A stretch of DNA of 64,000 nucleotides from Piromyces finnis (Eukaryota; Neocallimastigomycota; Neocallimastigomycetes; Neocallimastigales; Neocallimastigaceae), in NCBI GenBank assembly GCA_002104945.1, contig MCFH01000025.1, forward strand, positions 620,001 to 684,000, read 5' to 3'. How positions within the stretch are numbered: position 1 is the stretch's first letter; the number at the start of each line of letters is the position of its first letter. Position numbers and translations under genes: made by a program. Below are positions 11,872-24,406 of the stretch, in pieces. The notes beneath the pieces are model-generated. The model was not told the DNA's origin and did not search any database. It saw only the letters and a program-made list of their open reading frames with translations.

Positions 11872-12178
11872 TACATTTTTTTAAAAATATATATAGTAAT
11901 TTAATATTTAAAATAATGATGATAAATGGGAATTAGAATTTTTTTAAAAAAAAAAATTGAAAGAAAAAAATTTTTTTCATTAATATAAATATTATAATTT
12001 TATATTAATTAAATTATTATTACATAAATATATGTATATCTTATGATAATAATAATAATAATAATAATAATAGTGGTAGTAATAGTAATAATAATAAACA
12101 ATTTTTAATCGTTGTATACATATAATTTTTCCCACTTAATCTATGTAAGATTTACTATACATTAATTTTTTTTTTTTA
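10338..12178. other. Intergenic, A/T homopolymers and (ATA)n; no gene seen
   Basis: About 1.8 kb with poly(A)/poly(T) runs, a short (AAT)n tract near 10490-10514 and (AAT)n near 12044-12070. It includes the upstream region of the GH5 gene and the 3' flank of the GPCR gene. No ORF, RNA gene or recognisable promoter element was found on either strand. Confidence 0.5.
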
Positions 12179-14040
12179 TTATTTATTACCATTATTGTTG
12201 GCAGTAGAAGAAGTATTATTGGTGTTTGTTGTAGTATCCGAAATAATAGAATTATTTTTTTGATCCTGATTGATGTAAAGATTACTATCTCTTTTATGAA
12301 AACTAAGGGTAAATCGATTTACGGCTTTACTACTTCGTTTAGGAGTAGAGCCTATAGTATATCTATTATTAATAACATCGTTTGGTAGGGAAGAATTGAC
12401 TTTTAATGATATATCACCAATAAAACTGTCATGTTTTTGTTCTCCTGTATAATAGTGATAATTGATCATTTTTGAGAGTACAGCACTCGATCTTGAATAT
12501 GTTGTATAGGTTCTACAGTCTTGTTGACTTTCTTCTTGATTATTATTATTATTATTATCATTAAGATTAAGGTTAAAATTGATATTATTATAATTCTTGT
12601 TTTCATCTTCTAATGAACTTAATTTAAATTTCATGATGACACTTTCCAGCTGTCTTTCCTTATCCCTTTCTTTTTTCTTTAAGATCCATAATATTCTTGC
12701 ACCGTAAATGAAAAAGAAATTTGAAACCGAAAATAGAATATTTAATAAACTCATGACGAAGAAAAAGCCAAAATAATCTCTGAAATTTAGAAAATTAAAA
12801 CTATTTAATAATACAAATACAAAACTATTCAGTGAAAATGCCTGGGAAACTGTTTTGATGTCATCCTTTGTCTTTTCTATATTCCATTCCATAAACAGTA
12901 GTATAATAACAGAGGATATCACCAAAAATTTTTCTATATTGGTTAAATAGGTAGTAAAGTTGGCATAGTTTTCATATACTACACAAGCTTTGTAATTCTT
13001 ATTGTACGGAACGTAGATATTGATGACATCATACCACACAAGATGGGAAATAAAACCAAGAATAAGATCAAATGTAATAAATGAATTAACAAATAGATAT
13101 TTATTATTTCTAACCCAATTAACAAACCAATTCTCCCCAGGGAAATTACTAATTAATCTTTGCAATATCGGTATAATTCTTAGGGTAAAGCTAATGGCTA
13201 TCGAGAAATAGTTTATAAAGCATTTATACGGAACCATTTCACCATAAAATGAAAGTACGGTGATTAAACCTGCAATAGATCCAGTAACAATTAATATCCA
13301 AAAATCTTTAGTTAAAAATTCAAAATACGGTTCGAATTTGGGTATAAATAAAAATACTAGGGAAAAGAGCATCATTAGTATTAAAAAGATGACTATAACA
13401 AAAACAATGAGTCCAATCGGGCTGTCCTCTACACCAATAGAGATATGATAAATTTTTGTTATATCATCTAATTGCCTTGACGTGGTTTCTATTGTTTCAT
13501 TTTTCCTCAAATAGTTTGACAGGTATACCTTGTACTGAACATAATAATCGTAGTCATTCAACGTCTTTAACTCGGGAAGAATTTGAATTTTATTTATTAT
13601 TTCACAATTGATAAACTTACAAACATCCTTATCATCATACAAGTTTTTAATACCCGATAAAACCTTATAATTCAAAAGGGTATGTTTTTGCATTTCTCTT
13701 GAAAGAAAAAATTTTAAAACTTCAACCGAACTTTCTATATTACTATCGGATATATATTTATTGATACTAATACTACTGCCGTCCATATAAGATCCAGAAA
13801 TACCTTCCTTATCACCTAATGAAACTGACTTTTCATACACCGAATTTGCATAATCATACATCCAAAATTTTAAAAATACGGCTTTACCGGAAACTATTCG
13901 ATCATCAACATCTTTGGTAATATACGTTGAAATGTAAGCTTTCCATATTTTTTTTAATATAATATTTTTGGGAAAAATATTTAGTACTACTATTTTAATT
14001 CATAAAAATGATATTTAAACTATTTTCTATTACTATTACT

Positions 14041-14071
<31 letters not shown>

Positions 14072-15237
14072 TAATATATATGCATATTATTTGTATATGT
14101 ATTTATGTATGTTTAGATTTTATCATTATTAAATACCTGGTAACAAATCTGACTTCATTTTTTTAATCATTTCTAATGCTTTAATAGCTTCTTTACTTTT
14201 ATAATTTGGAAATGTAGAGTTTTTTGATGGTCTATAAGAGTATACAAATGCACTAATGGATTGTAATCCTTCTTCGGAATCATCTTTTATTGTTATTATC
14301 ATATTAAAATTTTCAAAATAAATATATATGAAAATAAATTTAAAAATATAAATATAAAATAACTTTTAGGTACTCGAATACATTTTATTAAATTATATAT
14401 ATATATATTATTATTATTATTATTCTTTTACCTGAGAATAAACCGTTAAAACCAATGATATCTTTATTTCCAGCCTTTAATTCTTCATTATATATATATT
14501 TAGCAGTTTCATACAATTCATCCCAGGTTGTTGGAATACTTTTATTATACTTTTTTAATAATTCTTTATTAGAATAGAGTATTGAAAAATTTATGTGTAA
14601 AGGCTATATTAATCATTGATTTTTATTATGATTAAAAATATTAAAAAAATAAATAAATATGTTTATTAATATCAAATGGAATTGAAAAATTAAAAATAAT
14701 ATATGAATTGAAAACGTATATGTTGGGGGGATAAAAAAAATTAATTATATATCATATATTTATATAGGAAAAAAATAGAGGTTTAAAATTAAAAAAAAAA
14801 TATCTATATAATACCAATCCTATCCATTTTCCATTTTCTGTGCATAGCGATAAAAAAATGTTTTGAGAATACATATCAACATACTCGGGTATATATTTAT
14901 TTAAATCAACAAAATAGGATGAATAAGTTGAAGTATGTAATATATTATAAATATATATATCATATTTTGTTGATTTTCTGTTCAGAAGATGTTCCAATGT
15001 ATCCTTATAATCACTTACGACATTTGAAGAATTTGATGGAGTATATAATGTAATTTCTAACTCTATATCAAGATCATTTTCCTTGGAATAATTATTAAAA
15101 TTTCGAACCAAGAAATTTAAATATTCACTATTATCATCATTATAGGATATTGCTAATGATTTTAATACTACGGCTGAACATTCATTATTATCTAATAATA
15201 TAAATAAAATAAAAATAGTTAGTAATATTAAATTCAT
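12179..15237 (-). CDS. Class C GPCR with a bacterial-type solute-binding ectodomain (four exons)
   Basis: Exons on the minus strand: 15237-14815, 14603-14432, 14283-14137, 13938-12179. All introns are GT...AG with matching phases, giving 833 residues. A signal peptide (1-20) leads into an extracellular domain (about 20-420) that reads like an ABC-type sugar-binding protein. It shows a YDIYIYNILHTSTY-like segment, GKWIGLPLHINFSILYSNKE across intron 1, the classic TTWDELYETAKYIY segment, and VSGKAVFLKFWMYDYA late in the domain. Seven hydrophobic helices follow (about 424-690, first GLIVFVIVIFLILMMLFSL), with the overall layout of GABA-B/metabotropic-type receptors. The cytoplasmic tail (690-833) is Asn/Ser-rich with a basic juxtamembrane KKKERDKERQ. 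A role as a plasma-membrane sensor for sugars or peptides is inferred from the domain pairing. The ligand is unknown. Such receptors are reported to be numerous in anaerobic fungi. Confidence 0.85.
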
Positions 15238-16454
15238 TATATAGATATTATTTATATTTATATTTTAAAGAAAAGGTTTATTAAAATATTGAAATATATT
15301 TATATATATATATAAAAAGATTGAATTCATATTTACATAGTATGAAGAATAGTAGAAAATAAAGAATAAGTAAAAAAAATGTTGACTTCATAATTTTTCA
15401 TGATAATACTTTTTTAAATAAAATATGTTTTTTTTTGGGGGGGATGCTATTCCTTTTTATTTTTTATATATACATAGGAAAAAAAACATATTTTTTTTTT
15501 TTTTTTGAATAAACGGAATATTTTAAATTACACTATAAATTATAATAGGTATTAAAAAAAATTATAAATACCAAATTTATAATTTTAAACTTTTTTTTTT
15601 TTTTTTATTTTTAAGTATATCAATTTTATTTTTTAATGGTACTTTAATGAACAAATCTTTATTTCTTATAAATGTTATAAATGAATCTTTTTTTTTTACC
15701 TTATAATAAAGATAAAAAAAAAATAAAATGGGTAAATAAAAGATGAAATAAAACTTTATACTCTATATATTTGAAAAAAAAAATCATACAATTATACTTT
15801 TTAAAGTTTTTTTTTATTCTACTATATTTTCATCTACCAAAGAGTAAAATGAGTATAAAAATAATTTTTATAATTATTTAATTTTAATAAATTATTATAT
15901 ATTAAAATGAAGGGTTCACTTTAATAAAAGAAGAGGAAAAAAATAATATCATATATATATATACAAAAAAAATATTATTTTCAGATGAGAAAAATATAGC
16001 ATATTTATTAAGTATTTTTTTTTTTTAGCCAAAAATTAATTATAAATTAGCTCTTTAAAATAACAAACTTTTTTTTTCTTAAGCTAATTATCAAGTTTCT
16101 TTTTAAATTTAAACATAATAAAAACCAGGATAAAAATCCAAAATCAGTATTCCTATATATTATTATTATTATCAAAACATTTTTAACCTATTCTAAAAAG
16201 TATATACCTAATATTTAAAACGGTTAGACTTGAACTTTTTAGCATTATAATTAATATTAATATTCATAGAATTATTAAAATTAGTATTAATAACATATCA
16301 TTTAAGTGTCAAATAAAGCTTTTCAAATCTTAAAGAATTAAAATGTTTTTTTTTGACAGCATTTTAAACCCTTTTATTTTTATAATATAGAATTTTATTT
16401 AAAAATAAATAAATTAAACCCAAATGAATAAAAAAAAGAGAGTCAAGTAATTAA
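15238..16454. other. Intergenic, upstream of the GPCR; no gene seen
   Basis: About 1.2 kb of A/T-rich DNA with several T and A runs. It should contain the GPCR promoter. No ORF with coding character was found. Confidence 0.45.
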
Positions 16455-16664
16455 AGAAAGAAAAAAAAAATTTTAAAGACATCAAATATTTTTACACTTT
16501 ATTATAATACATGTTATAAAAAAAAATTAAAAATAAAAATAAAAAAAATATGTTTAAATAAATAGAAATTGGGTATAATGTATTCCAGTAATTTTAATTA
16601 AAGAAAGTCACTATTATACTAAAGTATAATAATTGTATTTGACTTTCAATGGGACACCGAACCA
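16455..16664 (-). mobile_element. Old 5'-truncated LINE 3'-UTR fragment (A0)
   Basis: About 210 bp that aligns with the 3' UTR of the nested LINE family (for example 16792-17008), including the stretches around aaattgggtataatgtatt and gtataataattgtatttgac. It carries many more substitutions than the copies in the stack. It breaks off just where the other copies continue into the ORF end, and its poly(A) remnant is eroded. It is a dead-on-arrival insertion older than the stack that follows. No convincing target-site duplication was found. Confidence 0.8.
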
Positions 16665-17029
16665 AGAAAGAAAGATTCATAATTGAAAATTTTTAAAATA
16701 AGAAAATTATATTGTTATTTATTATCATTAAATAACTATAATTGGTGAAGTATGAAATAATAATCCAATTTTTTTTTTTTTTTTTTTTTTTAACGGCATC
16801 AAATATTTTTACACTTTATTATTAATTTAATTAAAATTATAATACATGTAATAAAAAATTAAAAATAAATAAAAATAAAAAAAATATGTTTAAATAAACA
16901 CAAATGAATAAAAATTGGGTATAATGTATTCTAGTAATTTTAATTAAAGTAAGAAAGCCACTATCATACTAAAGTATAATAATTGTATTTGACTTCCAAT
17001 GGGACACCGAGCCAAAGATCAAAATTTTG

Positions 17030-20000
17030 TCATGGAACAAAATTATGATCTCCATTGGTTGCGCTGGCCCTCCTGGCCTGTCTTACTGTTTCTTCAGCAT
17101 TGACGCTCTTGGATGTTGCTTCAAATCTTTTGAACATTGACCATTGCTGGCCAATAGCAAAAGGCATGATTTTGGTTAGAAGTTCCGCGGTTACCGTCAA
17201 GAATGGTGTTCCTTCGTTAGTATCAGATTGAATCTGACGCTTACAAAGTTCTTTCCATTCCCTTGAATTGTAATTAATATTGTTAAAACTTCTTCCCCCA
17301 AGAAGGAATTTAAATATTTTACTGCACACACTAGAATAATCATACACATTAATATTCACCGGATTATTAGAACTATTACTATCATTAACTAAATTACTAT
17401 CTAAATTAGAATTATTATCTTCACTATTGCTAACATTACTAATATTATTATTTCTATTATTGTTATTATTACTATTGTTACTATTACTATTGTTACTATT
17501 ACTATTGTTACTATTACTATTGTAATTATTATTACTACTATTGTTACTATTACTATTAATGTTATTACTATCTCTACTGATATTATCAATTTCATTATTA
17601 TTGATAGGACTATTGGAATTACGTTGACTGAAAAAATTTAATAGCTGGACTATAGAATCATAATGTTTAATACGGATATCTCTAAATGTTGGACAATCTA
17701 ATAACCAATGTTTAATACTTTGATCTCCACACTTGCAACATGGACAGTAGTTAGGACAAACTGGATCAACAAATTTGGCAGCTTTGGCAACTCTAGCATC
17801 CAACTTGTATCCGCTTCTTGCTTTCAATAGCCAGTAGAAGCCATAGGCAAACTCTGGGTACTCATAACATAATTTAATAAAATCTTTAGTTTCAATAAAT
17901 TTATTATCATCATAATATTGCGCTTTGATTGAATTCCCTTTGAGATCTTTCCAATAAAAGTTTTTAATTGCTTTAATATCTCCATGCTTCTTTAGTTTTT
18001 TATCAAGTGTCCTACTTGATTTGCACCACGTGTATTTTCTAAATTTAGGAATGTAATTGACAAGGTGTGAGATAATACAATTTGAGTTTTTCCATTTGTT
18101 AAAACATCTAACCTGAGCTAACGCACATTTGGCTGACAATGGAGGAATATTCAAATCTTTTGAAATAGAGTATAAAGATATAAACGATACAGCTCTATGA
18201 ACTCCGGCAACCCATCGTATTCCTTTGTTAACATGCTTCTGAGCAATCCTAGACCTGGCTTTGTTGGATCCAAGTAATGGTGCAAAGTATGAAACTCTGC
18301 TAATCACTTGTGAGTTAAGTACTAGTTTTTTGAAGGGAATAGGAATATTAGGATTTCTTAAGAATTTACTGACTGAAAAAAGTCCTTTCAAAACCTTGTT
18401 ATTAAGAACTTTAATTACTGGTTTAAGGGACAGATTCTTATCAAATGGAACACCAAAATAAGTATAACAATCAGTAGTTGGAATGGGTTGTCCTGCTAAG
18501 TAAAATGTTGGATCTCTCTTGTTCTGATTTTCTATTGATTCAGGACGAATCACCATCGTTGAACACTTCTGGATACCAAATTCCATTTCATTATACAATG
18601 CCCATTCATTAACTCTTCTAAGCATCTTTTTTAAGCATCCTCTTGTTGGAGCACAAATAACTATATCATCTGCAAAAAGTCCACCACAGCATCGAGTGTC
18701 ACCTAAACTGACTCCTAGATCTTCGCACTCTCTAAATATATCATTAATAAAGAGATTAAAGAGAATAGGAGAAAGAGGGCAACCTTGACGGACTCCTTTC
18801 TTCACATCAAAAGATTTCGAGAATTGTCCATCTAATTTGACATTAGCCTTAGATGTTAAATATAAATTTTTGATAAATTGTAGACTCTTACCTCGGATTC
18901 CTAAACAATCTAATTTATGGAGAATATTACCGATTGGGACTGAATCGTATGCTTTCCTGAGATCTAAAAAGGCCAAATATGTCTCTTTATTATCTAATTG
19001 ACGTCTACGGCATATTTCTTGGATTGAAATGAAAAGACTAATACTTTCTTCCTTTTTTCGAAAACCAAATTGTTCAGGTCTAATGAAATTATTCTTTAAA
19101 CCATATTCTGAGATTCTAGTGGTGACAATTTTGGAAATCAACTTAATACCATTATTGATAAGTGATATACCTCGATAGTTATCACAATCTGTCAAATCTC
19201 CCTTCTTAGGAATAGAAACAATACTGGATTCATTCCATGAGTTGGGGAAATCTCCATCCCAAATACGGTTGAATAATTTAAGAATAAAATTTAAACCATG
19301 AGCATCATTATCTGAAGTGGTATTACCAGAAGAATTATTATCTGTAGCATTATTAGAATCATTACTTGATGGAACTAATGCTTTGTAAAATTCAATTGGA
19401 ATACCATCCGGACCTGATGCTTTATAATTTGGAGTAGTGAGGATAGCTGACTTGACTTCATCAATACTAATATCTTGGTTGATATCCCACTCATCAAGCA
19501 TAGGAAGTGAAAAACGTTTATTCGTTGGTTCTTCATACCAATGCTCCAAATCAAGACTTACACCACTTGGGTCTGATGCAAGATTTTCGAAATGATCATG
19601 CCACACATCTAGTTGTTCTTCCGTAGCAACAACTAATTCTCCATTTTTATTTTTAATTGGTTGAGCAATAAAGAAAGAATCTTTTCCAATTTTTGCAGTT
19701 TTCTTGATCCATTTCCAGGCCTTCTTAGGATTATGACTCTTCATATACTCACATCCTGTTTTAATCCAATGAAGATATTCTTGCTTCCTAAATTCATTAC
19801 ATCTTTTGTGGATGTAATCAATGAGTTTACGGTAGATTTTAATTCTTTTAATAAATTCATCTATATCATAAATTCTTTCTTTTTTAAAACTCTTATACAA
19901 CTTCATTTTGATTTTTTGAAGATTAAAAATTTGTTGTGAAATATGAAATGAAGACTTTATAACATTATTTGCTGAGGTAATACTGAGCTCGTCTGCAATT

Positions 20001-21577
20001 GAAAAAGCAGTTGAAGTAAACTCTTTGGAAAGTTCATCTGTAGAAACATTAGGATCGTTGGATTTTGCTGAAAGTATTTGGAATTTATTATGACTGAGAA
20101 TAGATTCCTTTTCCTCAATACATTTTAATCTATTCCATTTCAGAATTTTCTTAGGAACATTAAAGTCATTAGAAAAATCTTCCATAGGAATAATTTTACC
20201 ATTAATAAGAAGTGGCTTATGGTCTGATACAGGATAAAAATTATTTATAAATGATCCTGAGTGAATAAGATCTTTCATCTTCGAATTGATAAGAGCATGG
20301 TCAATGTCGGAAGATTGATCACCTCGAGTCCAAGAGATAGTAGACCCTCTAAGCGGAAGAATTTCCCAATCTCCTAATCCATTAGTTGATAACCAGTTGG
20401 ATAATTTTACTTTAGACATATTAAAATCACCAACAAGAATCGATGGATGGGATGAATGAGTTTGTAATCACAAGCGAACTTCTAACTTTGCATGATCAAC
20501 ATAGATGTTGTGATGACTATGAGGCATATAAACATTACCAATCGAGCATTTGAATCTATTCCAGAGACTAAAAGTATAAATAGAAATAATATACTTTCCA
20601 GAGAAGTTTTCAAGTGAGGCTTGACATGAATTGTGAAAACCTAAATATAAACCTCTCATTCCCGGAACTGATTCGTCAGCTTTCTTGAAAAAGTGTCTAT
20701 AGTTTCGCAAAGTAACACGACAAGGATAATCTGTATTCGATCCAGAACCATTACCAGTTTCTTGGAAACATAAAAATAATGGTTTGAAAATAGCTGTGAA
20801 ATAGCTAATACTATCTCTCTTTTCGTGATTCCACCCATTGGTGTTCCAACTAAGACAAAAAGAAAAGTTATCAGGCTTGTTGGATGAGGAAGAATCGTTG
20901 CTATTATTATTATTATTATTAAAGTCATCGTTATTAATGGATGATGCATCAGAGGAATAAGTAGAACTATTACTAGATGGCTGTGAAACTGAAGAACTAT
21001 CAACTATTGAACTGTTATCAGAGTTGATAGAGCTATTAGAATTAATTGTTGAATGTTGAGATTGAAATTGTGTTTGCTGTAGATCTGGAATATTTTCATG
21101 ATTGGAAACTTGTTGAAGATCTTGTTGAAGATCTAGTTGAAGATCGGATTGTTGATGAGATTGTTGAACTGATTGTTGAAATGATTGTTGAATAGAATGT
21201 TGATGTTTATTAGAAACTAAAATTTTACGTTTGAGAGTGGAAAAAGTGTATTTGTGATTCCTTCTACTACGAGCTGAAAAGGAAATTGAGGTAACTGAAA
21301 GTTTCTTCTTTAACATGTGTAAGATTTTAATACAATCTTTCGATGAACCATGAACCTTGACTAAGAAAAAGTGATCATTGAAAGTCTGAAAATATTTAAC
21401 ACTAATAACTGAATTAAATTTATCTTCTAGAATAACCTCGAGTTTTTCCCATAGCATATTTACTGACCATGATCGAATACCACGGATAAAGAAGGAGCGA
21501 ATATCATCTAAGGGGATACCATAAGACCGGGTACCACGTCTGATATAATTCTTGTCTTTAATATAAAGGACTGACAT
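17030..21577 (-). pseudogene. LINE copy A ORF (endonuclease + reverse transcriptase), one premature stop
   Basis: Full-length coding region of about 1515 codons, nearly identical to the intact ORF of copy C. It has an N-terminal basic region, Gln-rich then Ser/Asn-rich linkers, an APE-type endonuclease (SDIDHALIN and SDHKPLL motifs), a reverse transcriptase with the FADD catalytic motif, a zinc-binding segment and a Ser/Asn-rich C-terminal linker. A single Trp-to-stop change (TGG to TGA, + strand tca at 20468-20470) inside the endonuclease domain splits it into 17030-20467 and 20471-21577, which stay in the same frame. There is no other disabling lesion, so this copy died recently. The downstream part begins with a usable Met at 20419, but that product would lack most of the endonuclease. 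Confidence 0.85.
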
Positions 21578-22433
21578 GATAATAAATTCTAATTAAAAAT
21601 ATTGAATATAAAATAAATACTAATAAAAATTATAAATATAACGTATATGGAAAAAAAAATCTGTCTCTCTCTCTCTTCTTAAAAGTACTGGATAGTACAA
21701 AAATTGTTACGATGCTTTGTTTAAAGTTTCTTTTTTTGAATTCTAGTTGTAAATTTTCTTTAAAAATTCTAGTTTTGGTTTGTTGTTAGTAAATTCGAAT
21801 CGCTTTTTGACACTAAACTTGTTTGACTTACTTTTCATTAAATATTTAAATTGGTAAAAAATTTGAATCAAGAATGTCGACACCAGAAAGCTTGTGAATA
21901 GTATTTTTACATGATGTAGAGTGAATCAGTCTCTTACAAGAAACAATACAACAATAGCTACATGAATATAAATTTTTTTTTTTTTTTTTTTTTTAACGGC
22001 ATCAAATATTTTAAACTTTATTATTAATTTAATTAAAATTATAATACATGTAATAAAAAATTAAAAAATAAAAATAAAAATAAAAAAAATATGTTTAAAT
22101 AAACACAAATGAATAAAATTTGGGTATAATGTATTCTAGTAATTTTAATTAAAGTAAGAAAGCCACTATCATACTAAAGTATAATAATTGTATTTGACTT
22201 CCAATGGGACACCGAGCCAAAGATCAAAATTTTGTCATGGAACAAAATTATGATCTCCATTGGTTGCGCTGGCCCTCCTGGCCTGTCTTACTGTTTCTTC
22301 AGCATTGACGCTCTTGGATGTTGCTTCAAACCTTTTGAACATTGTCCATTGCTGGCCAATAGCAAAAGGCATGATTTTGGTTAGAAGTTCCGCGGTTACC
22401 GTCAAGAATGGTGTTCCTTCGTTAGTATCAGAT

Positions 22434-22471
<38 letters not shown>

Positions 22472-22621
22472 GGCATCAAATATTTTAAACTTTATTATTA
22501 ATTTAATTAAAATTATAATACATGTAATATAATAATTAAAATAAAATAAAAATAAAAAAAAATATGTTTAAATAAACACAAATGAATAAAAATTGGGTAT
22601 AATGTATTCTAGTAATTTTAA

Positions 22622-23116
22622 TTAAAGTAAGAAAGCCACTATCATTTCAACAATCCGATCTTGTTGAAGATCGGATTGTTGATGAGATTGTTGAACTGAT
22701 TGTTGAACTGATTGTTGAAATGATTGTTGAATAGAATGTTGATGTTTATTAGAAACTAAAATTTTACGTTTGAGAGTGGAAAAAGTGTATTTGTGATTCC
22801 TTCTACTACGAGCTGAAAAGGAAATTGAGGTAACTGAAAGTTTCTTCTTTAACATGTGTAAGATTTTAATACAATCTTTTGATGAACCATGAACCTTGAC
22901 TAAGAAAAAGTGATCATTGAAAGTTTGAAAATATTTAACACTAATAACTGAATTAAATTTATCTTCTAGAATAACCTCGAGTTTTTCCCATAGCATATTT
23001 ACTGACCATGATCGAATACCACGGATAAAGAAGGAGCGAATATCATCTAAGGGGATACCATAAGACCGGGTACCACGTCTGATATAATTCTTATCTTTAA
23101 TATAAAGGACTGACAT
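22622..23116 (-). CDS. Truncated LINE N-terminal ORF in copy B2
   Basis: 164 codons. The first about 145 residues match the N-terminal region of the intact LINE ORF in copy C, including the Gln-rich segment. The frame then crosses the palindromic deletion joint and runs about 15 residues into 3' UTR sequence before a stop. No enzymatic domain remains. It is listed because it is an open frame with a proper start, but a functional product is unlikely. Confidence 0.5.
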   Translation of the reverse strand: MSVLYIKDKNYIRRGTRSYGIPLDDIRSFFIRGIRSWSVNMLWEKLEVILEDKFNSVISVKYFQTFNDHFFLVKVHGSSKDCIKILHMLKKKLSVTSISFSARSRRNHKYTFSTLKRKILVSNKHQHSIQQSFQQSVQQSVQQSHQQSDLQQDRIVEMIVAFLL

Positions 23117-23761
23117 GATAATAAATTCTAATTAAAAAATATTGAATATAAAATAAATACTAATAAAAATTACAAATATAACGTATATGGAAAAAAATCT
23201 GTCTCTCTCTCTCTTCTTAAAAGTACTGGATAGTACAAAAATTGTTACGATGCTTTGTTTAAAGTTTCTTTTTTTTGAATTCTAGTTGTAAATTTTCTTT
23301 AAAAATTCTAGTTTTGGTTTGTTGTTAGTAAATTCGATTCGCTTTTTGACACTAAACTTGTTTGACTTTACTTTTCATTAAATATTTAAATTGGTAAAAA
23401 ATTTGAATCAAGAATGTCGACACCAGAAAGCTTGTGAATAGTATTTTTACATGATGTAGAGTGAATCAGTCTCTTACAAGAAACAATACAACAATAGCTA
23501 CATGAATATAAAAGTACAATGCAAATGCTAAAGTTGACTACATTGGATTCTTACAAGAGAAGAGTAGTACTACATGAATACATGAATAAAAGAAAAAATA
23601 CAGCAACAAAATGTATTACTCTTCTAATTAAATACTATACAAACTTACCTGAAAAATCAAACATTCACTTATTCATCAAATACTTAAATTTGATGAATAA
23701 AATGTTTTTTAATCGCTCAGTACCATGAGCTTAGTCCTAATAATTTACCCTTGAAGACTAA

Positions 23762-24007
23762 CCAAGCATCCATTGCGCAATGCTTGGATTTAATTCTTTC
23801 TACTCTCTCAGTACCATGAGCATGAGTAGACCCCCTTGAGAAATTACATTTATTAAATAAATGAAGGCACATTCCTAAGAGGGCACCAAGCATCCATTGC
23901 GCAATACTTGGATTTAATTTTTTCTACTCTCTCAGTACCATGAGCATGAGTAGACCCCCTTGAGAAACTACATTTATTAAATAAATGAAGGCACGTTCCC
24001 AAGAGGG
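23762..24007 (-). repeat. Two 122-bp tandem units in the 5' UTR of LINE copy B2
   Basis: Units at 23762-23883 and 23886-24007. Each opens with a near-palindromic core (ccaagcatccattgcgcaat followed by gcttgg or acttgg) and ends in aagaggg, which is also the 5' terminus of the element. They are near-identical to the units in copy C. Confidence 0.85.
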
Positions 24008-24124
24008 AGTATCAGATTGAATCTGACGCTTACAAAGTTCTTTCCATTCCCTTGAATTGTAATTAATATTGTTAAAACTTCTTCCCCCAAGAAGGAATTT
24101 AAATATTTTACTGCACACACTAGA

Positions 24125-24170
<46 letters not shown>

Positions 24171-24406
24171 GGCATCAAATATTTTAAACTTTATTATTAA
24201 TTTAATTAAAATTATAATACATGTAATATAAAAATTAAAATAAAATAAAAATAAAAAAAAATATGTTTAAATAAACACAAATGAATAAAAATTGGGTATA
24301 ATGTATTCTAGTAATTTTAATTAAAGTAAGAAAGCCACTATCATACTAAAGTATAATAATTGTATTTGACTTCCAATGGGACACCGAGCCAAAGATCAAA
24401 ATTTTA

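Larger units (their letters stand above)
22424..24020 (-). mobile_element. LINE copy B2, internally deleted, inserted in B
   Basis: The poly(A) tail is the 32-nt T run at 22437-22468, and the body is 22469-24007. It has only 3' UTR (22469-22645) joined directly to the 5' part of the element (N-terminal coding, 5' UTR and two 5' tandem units, 22646-24007). Endonuclease, RT and zinc regions are missing. The joint is a perfect 16-bp inverted repeat with a 4-nt loop (22647-22682). The 13-bp target-site duplication agtatcagattga is at 22424-22436 and 24008-24020. Because tail, both termini and duplication are intact, the deletion was probably present before or arose during insertion. It is non-autonomous. 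Confidence 0.88.

Noticed and set aside
10338-12178. Possible tRNA or other small RNA genes in the longer spacers
   Set aside because: No cloverleaf with the conserved tRNA box motifs could be found by eye in this or the other A/T-rich spacers.
17401-17595. Ile/Val-rich open frame inside the LINE Asn/Ser linker, also seen in copies C and D
   Set aside because: Shadow of the AAT/AGT codon repeats of the real frame.
23762-24007. CRISPR-like regular repeats with spacers
   Set aside because: The units are 122-bp tandem repeats at a LINE 5' end, adjacent to a target-site duplication, in a eukaryotic genome. No cas genes.
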